Shown: positions 1-5,090 of the stretch, piece by piece
Layout: every line of letters begins with the position of its first letter
How positions within the stretch are numbered: the stretch's first letter is position 1
Origin: Spirochaetales bacterium
GTDB lineage: Bacteria; Spirochaetota; Spirochaetia; SZUA-6; DRHE01
Reading direction: 5' to 3'
Assembly: GCA_011049745.1 (NCBI GenBank)
Contig: DRHE01000165.1
Coordinates: forward strand, 1-5,275
Length of the DNA stretch: 5,275 bases
Translations under genes and position numbers: made by a program
Notes under the pieces: generated by a model
What the model saw: only the letters and a program-made list of their open reading frames with translations
What the model was told of the DNA's origin: nothing
The model's database searches: none

Positions 1-28
1 GAAACCTGGAGCAAAAAGCTTGTGGGAA

Positions 29-59
29 ACTCATACCGCCCTTCCTATGAGTCCTTTTT
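29..59 (+). terminator. possible weak intrinsic terminator hairpin
   Basis: A perfect 7-bp inverted repeat (ACTCATA at 29-35, TATGAGT at 46-52) with a 10-base loop is followed after two bases by five T residues (55-59). The shape fits a Rho-independent terminator for a plus-strand gene entering from the left, but the stem is AT-rich and weak. Bases 1-69 contain no gene I can recognise. A plus-strand frame is open from base 1 to a TGA at 109-111, but it is too short to judge. Confidence 0.25.
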
Positions 60-69
60 GGTTGCGGCC

Positions 70-342
70 TTAGGCTGCGATATGTATATGGGCATCCATC
101 AATCCCGGTGAGAGATAGTAACCGCCTGCATCAATTACCCGGGTTTCATCGTCGATTGTATGGCCGGCATCCCCTACCAGAGCAATCCGCTCTCCCCTTA
201 TGGCAATATCAGCGCGCCTGATCTTGCCCGTATAAACATCGATCAGATTACCGTTTTTAATTACCTTATCCGCCTTGATTTGTCCCATGGCAACCGCTGC
301 CAGCTCTTTTCTGGTCACCAGTGTCTTTAGAATATTTTTCAC
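70..342 (-). pseudogene. ade: adenine deaminase, N-terminal fragment (truncated)
   Basis: Adenine deaminase hydrolyses adenine to hypoxanthine and ammonia in purine salvage and breakdown. The family is a metal-dependent amidohydrolase of roughly 550-600 residues. Only 90 residues remain here. They include the typical opening beta-sandwich (ADKVIKNGNLIDVYTGKI at about residues 24-41, IAIRGERIALVG at 46-57) and the first metal ligands in PGLMDAHIHI (79-88, HxH at 85 and 87). The ESS sequence that normally follows is replaced by Ala-Ala and a TAA stop, and none of the three frames beyond resembles the rest of the enzyme. The start is GTG at 340-342, five bases after AGGAGG (348-353), so the 5' end looks original. 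Without the barrel and the other metal ligands the product cannot be active. A related amidohydrolase is possible, but the N-terminal pattern fits adenine deaminase best. Confidence 0.75.
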
Positions 343-440
343 TTTTTCCTCCTCGATCTATTAAACTTAAGCTTATTAAAGGGCAGAACCTGCATGGGCT
401 GCTTTACAGCATGATCCACTATATTTGGGGTACGGAAGCC

Positions 441-1343
441 CTAACTGCGGCCATCAGGTTGCGCTTCCTCCTGCAAATGGAGCGCCTTAAAGAGAAAAGG
501 AGCGCCAAAGCTGATCCAGAAACCAAGAATCCCATAGCGCAGAAAACGGAAAAGTACGTAGAAAGGTGACCCCTCACCGGGAAAGATCAGCTTAAATAAA
601 ATGTACAGGATAAAAAGCAAAATCAGCCCCAGTGGCAGCCGCAGGAGCTTCTGTCTGATAACGGCTGCTGCCGGGTTAAAAGAATAAATACTCCGGCACC
701 AGATCAAACCCAGGGTGAATCCCCAGAAAGCTGCGATCAGTGAGGTGATCACCCTGTTATACTGAAATACCATTACTGCAGCGGTTATCAGGTTGATACC
801 TATAACCAGGGGCAGGGGCTTAAGCTTTATCCTGGAAATAAGCCGGCGCAGCAGCAAAACAGCAGTCAGGGTGAGCGCGCCCAGCAGCCAGCCCGCGAAA
901 ACATCCGTTGGGAAATGGACACCCAGATAAATCCGTGATAAACCGATTAAGAGGATCAGAAGAACGGCCATAAGCAGGAACCAGCTCCTCTTAACTATCA
1001 GTGCAAGTCCGCCCCAGATTACCATGGCCATTTGCGCATGACCGCTGGGCAGTCCATAGCCCCCCTCCTCTATCAGGTTAAGCCCTGCTTTGAGCTCAAC
1101 GGGACGGGGCTGGGCAAAGAGCTCCTTTAAGCTTTGATTAAGGTAAGCGGAAAAGAGAAATATCAGTCCCAGTTTATAACCGAGCTTGACATCCAAAGAC
1201 CAGAAGAATATGGGGAAAAAGATAAGGTAAAACTCTTCGTTGCCCAGCAGGGTAATAGTCTTGAAAAAAATATCAAGGAGCGGGAAACGGATGGACTGGA
1301 TCTGTTCGATTATATGGATGCCCCAGGAGAGGACTCCGGTCAC
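441..1343 (-). CDS. PAP2-family membrane phosphatase
   Basis: This is an integral membrane phosphatase of the PAP2 (type 2 phosphatidic acid phosphatase) superfamily, likely dephosphorylating a lipid phosphate such as undecaprenyl diphosphate or phosphatidate; the substrate cannot be read from sequence. All three signature motifs are present (300-residue numbering from GTG): K73-x6-R80-P81, PSGH at 99-102, and S136-R137-x5-H143-x3-D147, with the catalytic His pair and Asp intact. Hydrophobic segments lie on both sides. A C-terminal extension of about 130 residues carries several more predicted membrane helices beyond the minimal domain. The gene overlaps the end of the upstream membrane-protein gene, so the two are probably co-transcribed and translationally coupled. 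I chose GTG at 1341-1343 because it lies 7 bases from GGAGG (1351-1355). A TTG at 1347-1349 (302 residues) overlaps the upstream TGA as TTGA but is only one base from that site. Confidence 0.9.
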   Translation of the reverse strand: MTGVLSWGIHIIEQIQSIRFPLLDIFFKTITLLGNEEFYLIFFPIFFWSLDVKLGYKLGLIFLFSAYLNQSLKELFAQPRPVELKAGLNLIEEGGYGLPSGHAQMAMVIWGGLALIVKRSWFLLMAVLLILLIGLSRIYLGVHFPTDVFAGWLLGALTLTAVLLLRRLISRIKLKPLPLVIGINLITAAVMVFQYNRVITSLIAAFWGFTLGLIWCRSIYSFNPAAAVIRQKLLRLPLGLILLFILYILFKLIFPGEGSPFYVLFRFLRYGILGFWISFGAPFLFKALHLQEEAQPDGRS

Positions 1344-1345
1344 GC

Positions 1346-1777
1346 TCAATCCTCCAGCCGCGGTATAAACTCCGGAAACTCATACTCGATCCGGCCGTTG
1401 TCATTAACATGCATCACTGCATAGCCTTTCTGTGCCATGCCTTCCAGTATCTTCTCAGCCTTTTCTATGGTCAGATCGGTTTTCAGGGCCACCAGTGTGG
1501 GGGTTATCAGTCCCTTTTCTGCTTTAGCAGTCTGCAGAACCTGCTTTTCGCCAAGAGCCTCATCATCGCGGGGAGTAATCTTAGCTCTTTGCTGGTATAC
1601 CAGCGAACGGCGAATGCCCTCTAAAAGGGGAAGAACACCGGCAAAAAACATGGGAAAAATAAAGGCCCAGATACCGGTTACACTCCAGGCCAGGCCAAAG
1701 GCAAGAGTAAAAACCAGCCCCGTAGTTATCGAAGCTCCCGCACTTTTCCGATGTTGCTCTTTTCGCCTGTTACTCAT
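1346..1777 (-). CDS. small membrane protein with C-terminal winged-helix-like domain, function unknown
   Basis: I do not recognise a named gene. From the ATG at 1775-1777 the protein has 143 residues. A basic N-terminus (SNRRKEQHRK) leads into a hydrophobic region at about 18-55, enough for two membrane helices with a short turn near 34-37. A charged linker (62-78) and a compact cytoplasmic domain (about 78-136) follow. That domain, helix - ITPTLVALKTDLTIEKAEKI - LEGMAQKGYAV - strand, has the spacing of a winged helix: an 'EKAEKILEGMAQKGYA' recognition-helix-like segment and a VNDNGRIEYEFPEF wing. It may bind DNA or mediate protein contacts; this is inference from pattern. It precedes and overlaps the PAP2 gene. 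No ribosome binding site precedes the ATG, and the predicted transcription start falls at or one base before it, so the mRNA may be leaderless. Other possible starts are ATG at 1784-1786 and TTG at 1811-1813, but these lie within the promoter. Confidence 0.65.
   Translation of the reverse strand: MSNRRKEQHRKSAGASITTGLVFTLAFGLAWSVTGIWAFIFPMFFAGVLPLLEGIRRSLVYQQRAKITPRDDEALGEKQVLQTAKAEKGLITPTLVALKTDLTIEKAEKILEGMAQKGYAVMHVNDNGRIEYEFPEFIPRLED
1351..1355 (-). promoter_or_regulatory. ribosome binding site deciding the PAP2 start
   Basis: GGAGG on the minus strand lies inside the last codons of the upstream gene. It is 7 bases from GTG (1341-1343) but one base from TTG (1347-1349), which favours the GTG start and coupled translation. 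Confidence 0.6.
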
Positions 1778-1784
1778 AGGAAAC

Positions 1785-1813
1785 ATATTAGCCGCAGAAG
1801 CGGCTAAAGTCAA
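1785..1813 (-). promoter_or_regulatory. near-consensus sigma-70/sigma-A promoter for the membrane protein-PAP2 pair
   Basis: On the minus strand, TTGACT (1808-1813) and TAATAT (1785-1790) are separated by exactly 17 bases; each hexamer is one base from consensus. The expected transcription start, about 7-8 bases past the -10, is at 1777-1778, the first base of the downstream ATG or its neighbour. This implies a leaderless or nearly leaderless message. Confidence 0.65.
1790..1805. repeat. perfect palindrome in the promoter spacer, candidate operator
   Basis: AGCCGC-TTCT-GCGGCT (minus-strand reading) is a perfect 6-bp inverted repeat around a 4-base centre. It lies between the -35 and -10 boxes and overlaps the first base of the -10. 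That is a classic place for a repressor or MerR-type activator site, although the 17-bp spacer is not the stretched 19-20 bp typical of MerR promoters. As it lies upstream of the predicted start of transcription it is unlikely to act as an RNA hairpin of this transcript. Confidence 0.45.
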
Positions 1814-1842
1814 TTGTCGGGCTTTATACTTTATGCTTTATT

Positions 1843-1901
1843 GGCACCGGGCGCCCGCCGCCGGGCTCCGGCTTCTGCTCCCGGGCATGGTGCGAGGTGC
1901 C
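1843..1901. repeat. GC-rich inverted-repeat element
   Basis: A 59-base block, much more GC-rich than its surroundings, begins with GGCACC (1843-1848) and ends with the matching GGTGCC (1896-1901). Inside are a perfect 10-bp palindrome CGGGCGCCCG (1848-1857), a GCCGG-GCT-CCGGC hairpin (1860-1872) and a second GGTGC (1889-1893) that can pair with the left arm. It lies 33 bases beyond the carbamate kinase stop and upstream of the next promoter, so it could end transcription of the arcC remnant. It has no T-tract on either strand, however. A dispersed REP-like repeat is the alternative. Confidence 0.4.
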
Positions 1902-1934
1902 GCAATCGGAGAAACAGAGTTAGTTTTTATTCCA

Positions 1935-2342
1935 TCAATCTTTATAAATCTCGGTACCGCCTTTTCCATAAAGAACATCTTTGGCCTTGCTAAGTTTGCT
2001 GATGAACGCCTTCTTGCCACTGCCGCCTTCCAGAAAACGGATGCAGGCTTTAACTTTAGTCAACATGCTCCCCGGCAGGAAATGACCTTCTTCGAGATAT
2101 TCACGCGCCTCGCTTAAGGACATCCGATCAATTGATTTTTCATTCGGTTTATGGAAATTCAGCTTTACCTTGTCTATATCAGTGAAAATATAAAACTCAT
2201 TGGCCTCTATGGCTTCCGCCATCCTTTCACCTGCCAAATCCTTATCAACAACGGCGAATACTCCTTTCAGACCCTCCTTCTCCAAGATAACCGGAACACC
2301 ACCACCACCGGAAGCAATAACCAGGTAGCCCAGGTCAATCAA
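1935..2342 (-). pseudogene. arcC: carbamate kinase, C-terminal half (5' truncated)
   Basis: Carbamate kinase transfers phosphate between carbamoyl phosphate and ADP, giving ATP in arginine deiminase and purine fermentation pathways. The full enzyme has about 310 residues; roughly the last 135 are present. Numbering from the in-frame TTG at 2340-2342, the family-typical blocks are VIASGGGGVPVI (8-19), VVDKDLAGERMAEAI (31-45), FTDIDKVKLNF (53-63), GHFLPGSMLTK (86-95) and the C-terminal GKGGTEI (126-132). The N-terminal carbamate-binding half is missing. Homology seems to begin at about base 2345, where the frame runs backwards into the leader and coding region of the HAD gene. The TTG has no ribosome binding site. 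No stops or frameshifts interrupt what remains, so the loss looks recent. Same-strand ornithine carbamoyltransferase beyond the HAD gene suggests an original arcB-arcC order. Confidence 0.8.
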
Positions 2343-2356
2343 TTTAAAAAATATAT

Positions 2357-2364
2357 AGGAGGAG
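2357..2364 (+). promoter_or_regulatory. ribosome binding site selecting the TTG start of the HAD gene
   Basis: AGGAGGAG lies four bases (counting from AGGAGG) before TTG at 2367-2369. It fixes the start there even though the same frame is open some 200 bases further upstream across the arcC remnant. No convincing promoter is visible between the presumed junction (about 2345) and this site. Confidence 0.75.
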
Positions 2365-2366
2365 TT

Positions 2367-3134
2367 TTGAAAGCCGGATTCGAAGGTGTAATATTTGATA
2401 TTGACGGTGTGCTTGAATTTCAGGGCAAAGTATATCCGGGGGCAATTGAGCTTCTGGATTTTTTACGCATTCGTGGTATTACCCTCAGAATACTGTCCAA
2501 CAGCACCCTAAAAAGCAGGAGGTCCTGTACCGCGAAATTGCGGGCAAAGGGATTCAACATCTACGAAAGCGAAGTAGTAACTGCTTCATTTGCAACGGCC
2601 CGTTATCTCAAAACCCTGAGACCGAAATCGTGCTGGGTGATGCTTAAAAGAGAAGGACTGGAAGAGTTCAAAGACTTCCGCCATGACCCTGAAAATCCGG
2701 AATATATAGTAATGGGTGACTATCGTGAGGATTTCAACTTTCAGAATATGAATAAAGCCCTTGAGCTGCTTCTCAAAGGAGCGAAACTGATAGTTATGAT
2801 AAGTGAACTTGTTGACAACAGCATGGGAGGGGTGGAACTAACCGTAGGGGCATACGGCAAAATGCTCGAAGATGCTACCGGCATAAAAGCTACCTTTATC
2901 GGCAAGCCCAACAAGTACATCTTTAAAGAGGCCCTTAAAACCATGGACATTAAAAGAAGTAAAATCCTTATGGTAGGGGATAAGATATATACCGATGTAA
3001 TAGGAGCTCGAAACGTGGGAATACAAGCTGCCCTCGTTAGAACGGGTGAATTCAGAGACAGAGACCTGGACTGTGATATTGAGCCCGACTATATATTTAG
3101 CTCAATCAGCGAGATCAAACAGTTGTTCAGTTAA
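2367..3134 (+). CDS. HAD-superfamily subfamily IIA hydrolase (HDHD2-like)
   Basis: This 255-residue protein is a haloacid dehalogenase-type phosphatase of the NagD/HDHD2 group (subfamily IIA), predicted to hydrolyse a small phosphate ester via an aspartyl-phosphate intermediate with Mg2+; the substrate is unknown. All catalytic motifs are present: motif I FDIDGVL (nucleophile D11, acid/base D13), motif II LSNST with S44, motif III K180 in IGKPNK, and motif IV GDKIYTD (D205, D210). A C2-type cap lies between motifs II and III. The segment [17 protein letters not shown] (47-63) and the cap ending [13 protein letters not shown] (160-172) resemble HDHD2-like members more than NagD itself. Length is normal and the gene looks intact. 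It is transcribed opposite to both flanking genes. Its first bases abut the broken 5' end of the carbamate kinase remnant, and its TAA shares bases with the ornithine carbamoyltransferase stop. It carries many ATA, AGA and AGG codons and may be acquired. Confidence 0.88.
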   Translation: MKAGFEGVIFDIDGVLEFQGKVYPGAIELLDFLRIRGITLRILSNSTLKSRRSCTAKLRAKGFNIYESEVVTASFATARYLKTLRPKSCWVMLKREGLEEFKDFRHDPENPEYIVMGDYREDFNFQNMNKALELLLKGAKLIVMISELVDNSMGGVELTVGAYGKMLEDATGIKATFIGKPNKYIFKEALKTMDIKRSKILMVGDKIYTDVIGARNVGIQAALVRTGEFRDRDLDCDIEPDYIFSSISEIKQLFS

Positions 3135-4132
3135 CTCCCTAATGTGGCTACCATAACAGCCTTTATAGTGTGTACTCTATTTTCTGCTTCGTCAAACACG
3201 ATGGATGCTTCAGATTCAAAGACTTCATCAGTCACCTCCATGGACTCTATGTGGAACTTCTGGTATATTTCCTCGCCCATGGTCGTCTCCCGATTGTGAA
3301 AGGCCGGGAGGCAGTGCATGTATTTCACCCCCGGATTGCCTGTCATTTCCATCGCTTCCCTGTTTACCTGATAGGGCTTCAAAAGCTCGATCCTCTGCTT
3401 CCACACCTCCTCAGGCTCTCCCATCGAAACCCAGACATCCGAGTAGAGGAAGTCACAACCAATAAGGCCGCTTTTCAGGTCCTCGGTTACCAATATTTTT
3501 GCCCCGGTCTGCCCGGCTATCTCTTCTGCCGTTTTTACCAGCTCTTTGTTCGGTTGAACGCTTGCAGGCGCCACGGAACGAAAATCCATTCCCATCTTTG
3601 CAGCACCTACCAGCAGCGAATTGCCCATGTTATTCCTTGCATCTCCCAGGTAGGCAAACTTAACCCGGTTCAAAGGCTTGTCTGAATGCTCCATCATGGT
3701 CATGAAATCAGCAAGAACCTGGGTTGGATGAAACTCGATGGTCAGGCCGTTCCAAACGGGAACGCCTGCATATTTGCCCAGGGTTTCCACGATTTGCTGT
3801 CCGAAACCGCGGTATTCGATGCCGTCATACATCCTGCCAAGGACTCTTGCCGTATCTTTCATTGATTCCTTCTTACCTATCTGCGATCCGGTCGGACCCA
3901 GGTAGGTAACCTGAGCGCCCTGATCATAGGCCGCTGTTTCGAAGGCACACCTTGTCCTTGTTGATGCCTTTTCAAAGATCAAAGCGATATTTTTACCTGT
4001 CAAGCCGGGTTGTTCGGTTCCCATGTATTTCGCCTTCTTCAAATCAATGGACAAATCCAACAGGAATTTTATCTCTGCAGGTTTAAAATCAAGCAATTTC
4101 AAAAAATTTCTGTTTCTAAGATTATAAGCCAT
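3131..4132 (-). CDS. argF: ornithine carbamoyltransferase (catabolic ArcB-like type)
   Basis: This cytoplasmic enzyme converts ornithine and carbamoyl phosphate to citrulline and phosphate, or the reverse in arginine fermentation. The 333-residue protein is complete and full length. The carbamoyl phosphate site STRTR is at 57-61, HPTQ at 135-138, the ornithine-binding D232...SMG (236-238) in [10 protein letters not shown], and the catalytic HCLP at 273-276. The N-terminal block FLKLLDF...[22 protein letters not shown] and the [28 protein letters not shown] stretch resemble catabolic ArcB enzymes. Orientation of flux cannot be settled from sequence, so arcB would be an equally fair symbol. The start ATG follows AGGAGG by five bases. 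Residue 132 is Ile where the family usually has Asp or Asn before EFHPTQ. The former downstream neighbour was probably carbamate kinase, now cut off by the HAD gene; an ArgA-like gene is divergent upstream. Confidence 0.95.
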   Translation of the reverse strand: MAYNLRNRNFLKLLDFKPAEIKFLLDLSIDLKKAKYMGTEQPGLTGKNIALIFEKASTRTRCAFETAAYDQGAQVTYLGPTGSQIGKKESMKDTARVLGRMYDGIEYRGFGQQIVETLGKYAGVPVWNGLTIEFHPTQVLADFMTMMEHSDKPLNRVKFAYLGDARNNMGNSLLVGAAKMGMDFRSVAPASVQPNKELVKTAEEIAGQTGAKILVTEDLKSGLIGCDFLYSDVWVSMGEPEEVWKQRIELLKPYQVNREAMEMTGNPGVKYMHCLPAFHNRETTMGEEIYQKFHIESMEVTDEVFESEASIVFDEAENRVHTIKAVMVATLGS

Positions 4133-4135
4133 ATT

Positions 4136-4143
4136 CTCCTCCT
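4136..4143 (-). promoter_or_regulatory. strong ribosome binding site of ornithine carbamoyltransferase
   Basis: AGGAGGAG on the minus strand; its AGGAGG core (4138-4143) lies five bases before ATG (4130-4132), confirming the start. Confidence 0.8.
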
Positions 4144-4455
4144 AATAGAAATATGTTTATATACACAATTAATACAGTACTTTCCTGGAGCCACAGAGTC
4201 GTGAAAAGAGATGGGAGTATAAATGAATTTTAAAATCATGTAAATCCCTTTAAACTAAATTAAATAAATATTTTGATATAGTATTGCTCTGTCAGTCTTA
4301 CGGGGTAATAAATAGCGAGCACAGAAAAATCCCTTGATGTTATTCCTTAAATATTATATACGCTGATAATAGGGTTGCAAGAACCTTGCTTGAATGAATT
4401 GGATGATAACAAGAAGAGCATAAGGTTTGTTGCACGGAGAGCCGAAACGGGGAAT
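4144..4455. other. AT-rich divergent intergenic region
   Basis: This stretch separates the divergent ornithine carbamoyltransferase and ArgA-like genes and presumably holds both promoters. On the minus strand, TATATA/TATAAA-like sequence at about 4155-4166 could be a -10 for the carbamoyltransferase, without a clear -35. On the plus strand, TTGATG (4334-4339) with TATATA (4355-4360, 15-bp spacing) and GATAAT (4365-4370) are weak candidates. A near-palindrome is at 4223-4239. The frame of the GNAT gene is open back to 4351, so the last 100 bases may be coding. I see no tRNA, T-box motif or known riboswitch. Confidence 0.4.
4223..4239. promoter_or_regulatory. AT-rich near-palindrome, possible ArgR-type operator
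   Basis: ATGAATTTTAAAATCAT pairs at 7 of 8 positions about a central T. It contains one TGAAT half as in ARG boxes, but the second half is AATCA rather than ATTCA, so the match to the ArgR consensus is partial. Its place between two arginine-metabolism genes is the main reason to note it. Confidence 0.2.
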
Positions 4456-4998
4456 ATGGACATTAAAGCGCAGTACCGAAAAAATAAAAGCAATAGTAGG
4501 GAACAAGACCTCTTTACGATCAGGAAAGCCTGCATCTCAGATGTAGAAGATATTCTTGTGCTGATAAATGGGTTCGCAGAGTTAAATTTAATGCTTTCCA
4601 GAGGTCCGCAATACCTATACGAAAATATAAAGGATTTTGTGGTAGCTGTTGCCGAGACTGGGGAAGATAATAAATCGGCAAAAAAGAAAGGCACAATAGT
4701 AGCTTGCGGCAGCATGCATGTGCTCTGGAAGGATGTTGCTGAGATCAGATCGCTTACGACTCACCCTGATTTCCAGATGCATGGTCTGGGAAAGAGAATT
4801 ATTGAGCGCCTGATCGAAGATGCCAGGTATATAGGAGTAAAGAAGGTATTCGCCTTAACACTGGCGGCGGACTTTTTTAAGAAGCTTGGATTCATACTGA
4901 AGAAAAAAGAGGATCTTCCTTACAAGATCTGGGGCGAATGCAGACACTGTCCGAAGTACTTCAACTGCGACGAAGTTGGAGTGATCCTGGAGTTATAA
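4456..4998 (+). CDS. GNAT-family N-acetyltransferase, ArgA-like (putative amino-acid/glutamate N-acetyltransferase)
   Basis: This is a single-domain GNAT acetyltransferase that transfers acetyl from acetyl-CoA. It resembles the short stand-alone ArgA-like N-acetylglutamate synthases, the first step of ornithine/arginine synthesis. In 180-residue numbering the domain starts at FTIRKACISDVEDI (20-33). NLMLSRGPQYLYENIKDFVVA (44-64) and CGSMHVLWKDVAEIRSL (84-100) follow, then the acetyl-CoA loop HPDFQMHGLGKRI (103-115) and FFKKLGF (140-146). The C-terminal KIWGECRHCPKYFNCDE carries Cys162, Cys165 and Cys171 in a pattern common in this subgroup. Residues 1-19 are a polar, Lys/Asn/Ser-rich extension. 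Start choice is uncertain: ATG at 4456 follows GGGGA closely, while TTG at 4375 would give 207 residues but has no properly spaced ribosome binding site. Divergence from ornithine carbamoyltransferase supports an arginine role; the substrate is not proven. Confidence 0.78.
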   Translation: MDIKAQYRKNKSNSREQDLFTIRKACISDVEDILVLINGFAELNLMLSRGPQYLYENIKDFVVAVAETGEDNKSAKKKGTIVACGSMHVLWKDVAEIRSLTTHPDFQMHGLGKRIIERLIEDARYIGVKKVFALTLAADFFKKLGFILKKKEDLPYKIWGECRHCPKYFNCDEVGVILEL

Positions 4999-5010
4999 GA
5001 ATCACTGGTT

Positions 5011-5033
5011 GATATTTTTGCCCGAAAAATATC
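5011..5033. terminator. AT-rich perfect hairpin after the GNAT gene, possible terminator
   Basis: GATATTTTT (5011-5019) and AAAAATATC (5025-5033) form a perfect 9-bp inverted repeat around GCCCG, 12 bases beyond the GNAT stop codon. It could end transcription, but it lacks a GC-rich stem and a trailing T-tract. It may instead belong to the boundary of the putative mobile element to the right. Confidence 0.35.
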
Positions 5034-5049
5034 TGCATTATTAGCATAG

Positions 5050-5055
5050 TATAAT
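5050..5055 (+). promoter_or_regulatory. possible -10 box (TATAAT) before the right-edge reading frame
   Basis: A perfect TATAAT lies 35 bases before the ATG at 5091. No acceptable -35 box is found at 16-18 bp and no TG extension is present, so this is a weak call. Confidence 0.2.
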
Positions 5056-5090
5056 ATGGAACGGTTTCCTGGGGGAAATAAAAATATAGT

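Noticed and set aside
1..111. Plus-strand frame open from the window edge, ending at TGA 109-111
   Set aside because: Only 36 codons, antisense to the adenine deaminase fragment over the last 40 bases, and I do not recognise the sequence; a real C-terminus cannot be excluded but is not supported.
343..440. Possible terminator or promoter between the PAP2 gene and the adenine deaminase fragment
   Set aside because: Only short 4-bp stems (GCAG/CTGC, TGCT/AGCA) and no hairpin with a T-tract; no clear -35/-10 pair either.
1838..2020. Minus-strand open frame of 60 codons covering the GC-rich element
   Set aside because: It is an Arg/Ser/Pro-rich frame overlapping the true carbamate kinase frame on the same strand, with no ribosome binding site.
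1437..2117. Long plus-strand open frame of 226 codons
   Set aside because: It is antisense to the membrane protein gene, its promoter and the carbamate kinase remnant, and its translation has no recognisable domain.
2151..2366. Plus-strand upstream extension of the HAD gene giving a 327-residue frame
   Set aside because: These bases encode the carbamate kinase remnant on the other strand, and a strong ribosome binding site at 2357-2364 sets the start at TTG 2367.
3170..3685. Plus-strand open frame of 171 codons
   Set aside because: It is the antisense shadow of ornithine carbamoyltransferase; the composition (many His, Cys, Arg) is typical of a shadow.
4273..4316. TTGATA / TTGCTC plus TAATAA as a plus-strand promoter for the GNAT gene
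   Set aside because: Hexamers match poorly at acceptable spacing and lie well upstream of the likely start codon; not better than chance in AT-rich sequence.
4347..4715. Minus-strand open frame of 122 codons
   Set aside because: It is antisense to the GNAT gene, is rich in Ser/Phe/Leu as expected for a shadow, and has no family resemblance.
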